DNA of 23,526 nt from a virus. Below the pieces are notes generated by a model. That model was not told the origin of the DNA. It did no database searches and saw only the letters and a program-made list of their open reading frames with translations. This document shows, in pieces, positions 21,769 to 23,526 of the stretch. How positions within the stretch are numbered: position 1 is the first letter of the stretch; each line of letters starts with the position of its first letter. The position numbers were made by a program, and so were the translations under genes. The stretch lies in IMG/VR virus record IMGVR_UViG_3300020220_002002, positions 1 through 23,526 of that record; one strand, 5' to 3'.

Positions 21769-23526
21769 TACGGTATACCTTGAAAGAATACGTTACCAGA
21801 AGCGATAGCATCTCTGATCTGCTGTAACAGTGCTCGTTGTGCTTCAAGTTGAGGATCAGGTTTCTTGTTGATTGCCTGCATTGCCTGCTTCAAAGCGTCT
21901 GCCTGAGCCTTGAATGCGTCTTTCTCCAGAGCACCTTGAACCTGTGCGGGCTGTGTTGCCTTATCCATTTCTTTCTGCAACTGGTCTGCTTTGGCTTGAA
22001 GGAACTGCAAGCCGAGAGCCTCAGCCATGTTTTCCTGACCTACGTTTTCTGCAGACTTAGGATCAAAGCCGATGAAGTCCAGTTGCTCTTTGGCAAGATC
22101 GTACCGCTGCTTCTCTGCTGCGGTCATTCTCATGACAGCCAGTTGTTCTTCTTGCTGGTATTGAAGTTGCTTTCTTTTAGACTCTTCTTCGCGTCTGTTA
22201 TCGACTGAGGTTTGATGAACGAGGTCATTCATCTCTTTCTGTATCTCAAGACGCCGTTCTTCCAATTCCTGCAATGCTTGTGCGTTAGCCTTGGTATCTT
22301 CTTGCAACTTTAACTTTTCTTTATTGATAGAGACCATCTCATCTCTAAGTTCTCTCAACTTTGCTTGATCCTCAGTCTGCATGAGGAACCCAGTGTTGAA
22401 GATAGCCTGAAGACTGTCGAGGGCTGTCGGGTCGTTGATTAAGTTCTGGAGGTCAGCAAACACTCCCCCTGTTGTAAAGTCTTCTGTTAGCAGATTTTGC
22501 TGCATCTGATATCCGAGGGAGTTAAGCACTCTCAAGGCATTGATCATCTTTTCGACTTCACCGCGACGTGCAGCACCGAAAGCATCGCCCAATGCTTTTT
22601 CCATATTGGTGCCCATAGCAGCGGCCATTTCGTTACCGCTGTTTCGCAACGAATGAATCAACTGACGCAACTCGGCTTCAGCATCTTTACCGCCAATGGT
22701 ATTCAACAGCATTTCTGAGCCGAGTCGTGTTGTCTTGGCTTCTTCCTGCTCCATTCGTCTTCTGATATTCTCTTGCTGCTCCAGCAAGAGCACACGCTTC
22801 TGGTCGTGAGATTCCATGTCTTTGATATTGGCAATCTCACGATGCTGCTGCTGGATATGCTCTCTACGGTCCTGAGCAGCACGCAATTGGTCGAATCCAT
22901 GCTCTGCATCTTTGAGAGCATCTGTAAGACTGCGAGTATCTCGTTCTGCTCGATTCAACCAACTGAATGCTGCACCGACACCAATCACCGCTGCTGGCAA
23001 ACCGAGAGCTACAGCCATGAACTTTCCTGCGGACATTCCGAGGATAGTCATACCCTCAGATGCCTGCAGTGCTCCGCGAGCAACCATTGTCAAGTTGTTG
23101 GACGCACCGAGAATACCAGAACGAATGTCTCCGAATGCAACACCCTGAATGAAGTCTTCAATCGCGAATGATGCTTGAGTCATCATGCCTGTATAAGCAC
23201 CTGATCCAGCACGGGAAGAATTCATTATCTTGACAGACTCTGCTACCGCTCTGTTGTACTGTTCCTGGGTAAGGTAGTTCCTACCTGTTGCTTTGTTGAC
23301 AGTATTCAACAGACGTGTGTAGTCAGCCAGCCGCTGATTGTGTGCTTCTTGAGCAGTAGCATTTCTGCGGATGATTTGTTCAGCAAGTCTGGCGTCTTGG
23401 TCTATTCCTCTTGCTTCAAGTCTGCGTTTAGACTGAGCGGCTACAAATTGTTCGGCAAGTTCTTTTCGTTTTTCTTCAGACAAATTAGTTAAGTTTAATA
23501 CCTTTAAGAATTCACTCGCCTCTGCC
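21768..23526 (-). CDS. Tail tape measure-like protein (5' end cut by window)
   Basis: 585 residues are visible and the frame stays open to the right edge, so the start lies outside; the TTG at 23483 is not a credible start. Near visible residues 105-190 is the tape-measure-like segment SFAIEDFIQGVAFGDIRSG, then ASNNLTMVARGAL and a hydrophobic stretch (FMAVALGLPAAVIGVGAAF). Most of the remainder is long charged coiled coil (heptad-like Q/E/R-rich, 220-550), ending GNVFFQGIP. Such proteins set tail length and are carried in the tail lumen. The visible size is short to moderate for a siphovirus. It is the first gene of the right-hand tail block. Confidence 0.8.
   Translation of the reverse strand, partial: AEASEFLKVLNLTNLSEEKRKELAEQFVAAQSKRRLEARGIDQDARLAEQIIRRNATAQEAHNQRLADYTRLLNTVNKATGRNYLTQEQYNRAVAESVKIMNSSRAGSGAYTGMMTQASFAIEDFIQGVAFGDIRSGILGASNNLTMVARGALQASEGMTILGMSAGKFMAVALGLPAAVIGVGAAFSWLNRAERDTRSLTDALKDAEHGFDQLRAAQDRREHIQQQHREIANIKDMESHDQKRVLLLEQQENIRRRMEQEEAKTTRLGSEMLLNTIGGKDAEAELRQLIHSLRNSGNEMAAAMGTNMEKALGDAFGAARRGEVEKMINALRVLNSLGYQMQQNLLTEDFTTGGVFADLQNLINDPTALDSLQAIFNTGFLMQTEDQAKLRELRDEMVSINKEKLKLQEDTKANAQALQELEERRLEIQKEMNDLVHQTSVDNRREEESKRKQLQYQQEEQLAVMRMTAAEKQRYDLAKEQLDFIGFDPKSAENVGQENMAEALGLQFLQAKADQLQKEMDKATQPAQVQGALEKDAFKAQADALKQAMQAINKKPDPQLEAQRALLQQIRDAIASGNVFFQGIP

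Noticed and set aside
1-23526. CRISPR array, insertion sequence, integrase or restriction enzyme partner for the methyltransferase
   Set aside because: No regularly spaced repeats, transposase or integrase motifs were seen; the HNH gene is distant from the methyltransferase and shows no pairing with it.

Overview
The window looks like part of a tailed double-stranded DNA bacteriophage genome, or a prophage or metagenomic contig of one. The evidence is a tape-measure-like tail gene next to further structural genes, a family A DNA polymerase, a zinc-ribbon/TOPRIM primase, a Sak4-type recombinase ATPase, tight ATGA/TGATG/TAATG gene overlaps, and almost no spacer DNA. No integrase, terminase, capsid, portal or lysis gene is recognisable here. 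Several families (the structural genes, the Cys-motif module on one glycosyltransferase, the 'TTV..R...TL..L..AGF' glycosyltransferase) remind me of proteins in planctomycete genomes and their phages. That host assignment is from memory only.

Layout. (1) 1-1757, + strand: a packed run of small genes of unknown function, including two very small membrane proteins (24 and 38 aa) with strong ribosome binding sites. Two near-identical CCCCGGA-N4-TCCGGGG hairpins lie here. The run ends at a bidirectional terminator (1774-1811). (2) 1828-7821, - strand: zinc-motif protein, HNH endonuclease, P-loop ATPase with winged helix (candidate helicase), primase, DNA polymerase A and a DPPY DNA methyltransferase. 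(3) 7898-10998, - strand: SSB-like protein, Sak4-like ATPase, RecB/Cas4-like nuclease and a putative junction-resolvase-like protein: a recombination module. (4) 10999-12594: an inverted repeat, a tRNA-like element, a ParB/Srx-like protein and a long hairpin. (5) 12595-18010, - strand: four glycosyltransferase-like proteins, a radical SAM protein and a prolyl-4-hydroxylase-like 2OG-Fe(II) dioxygenase. (6) 18015-23526, - strand: a Cys-rich structural protein, two further tail-region proteins and the tape measure gene, cut by the window edge.

Transcription on the - strand runs right to left: tail genes, then the modification cassette, then ParB-like protein/tRNA-like element, then recombination and replication genes. 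The likeliest working scheme is that the replication block (ATPase + primase + PolA + SSB + recombination nucleases) copies the genome, while the sugar/hydroxylation/radical block modifies a virion surface protein. The adjacent Cys-rich protein is an attractive target; DNA-base modification is a second possibility. The modification cassette, the paired steric-gate substitutions in the polymerase (E to Q and Y to F), and the small membrane proteins are the items most worth following up.
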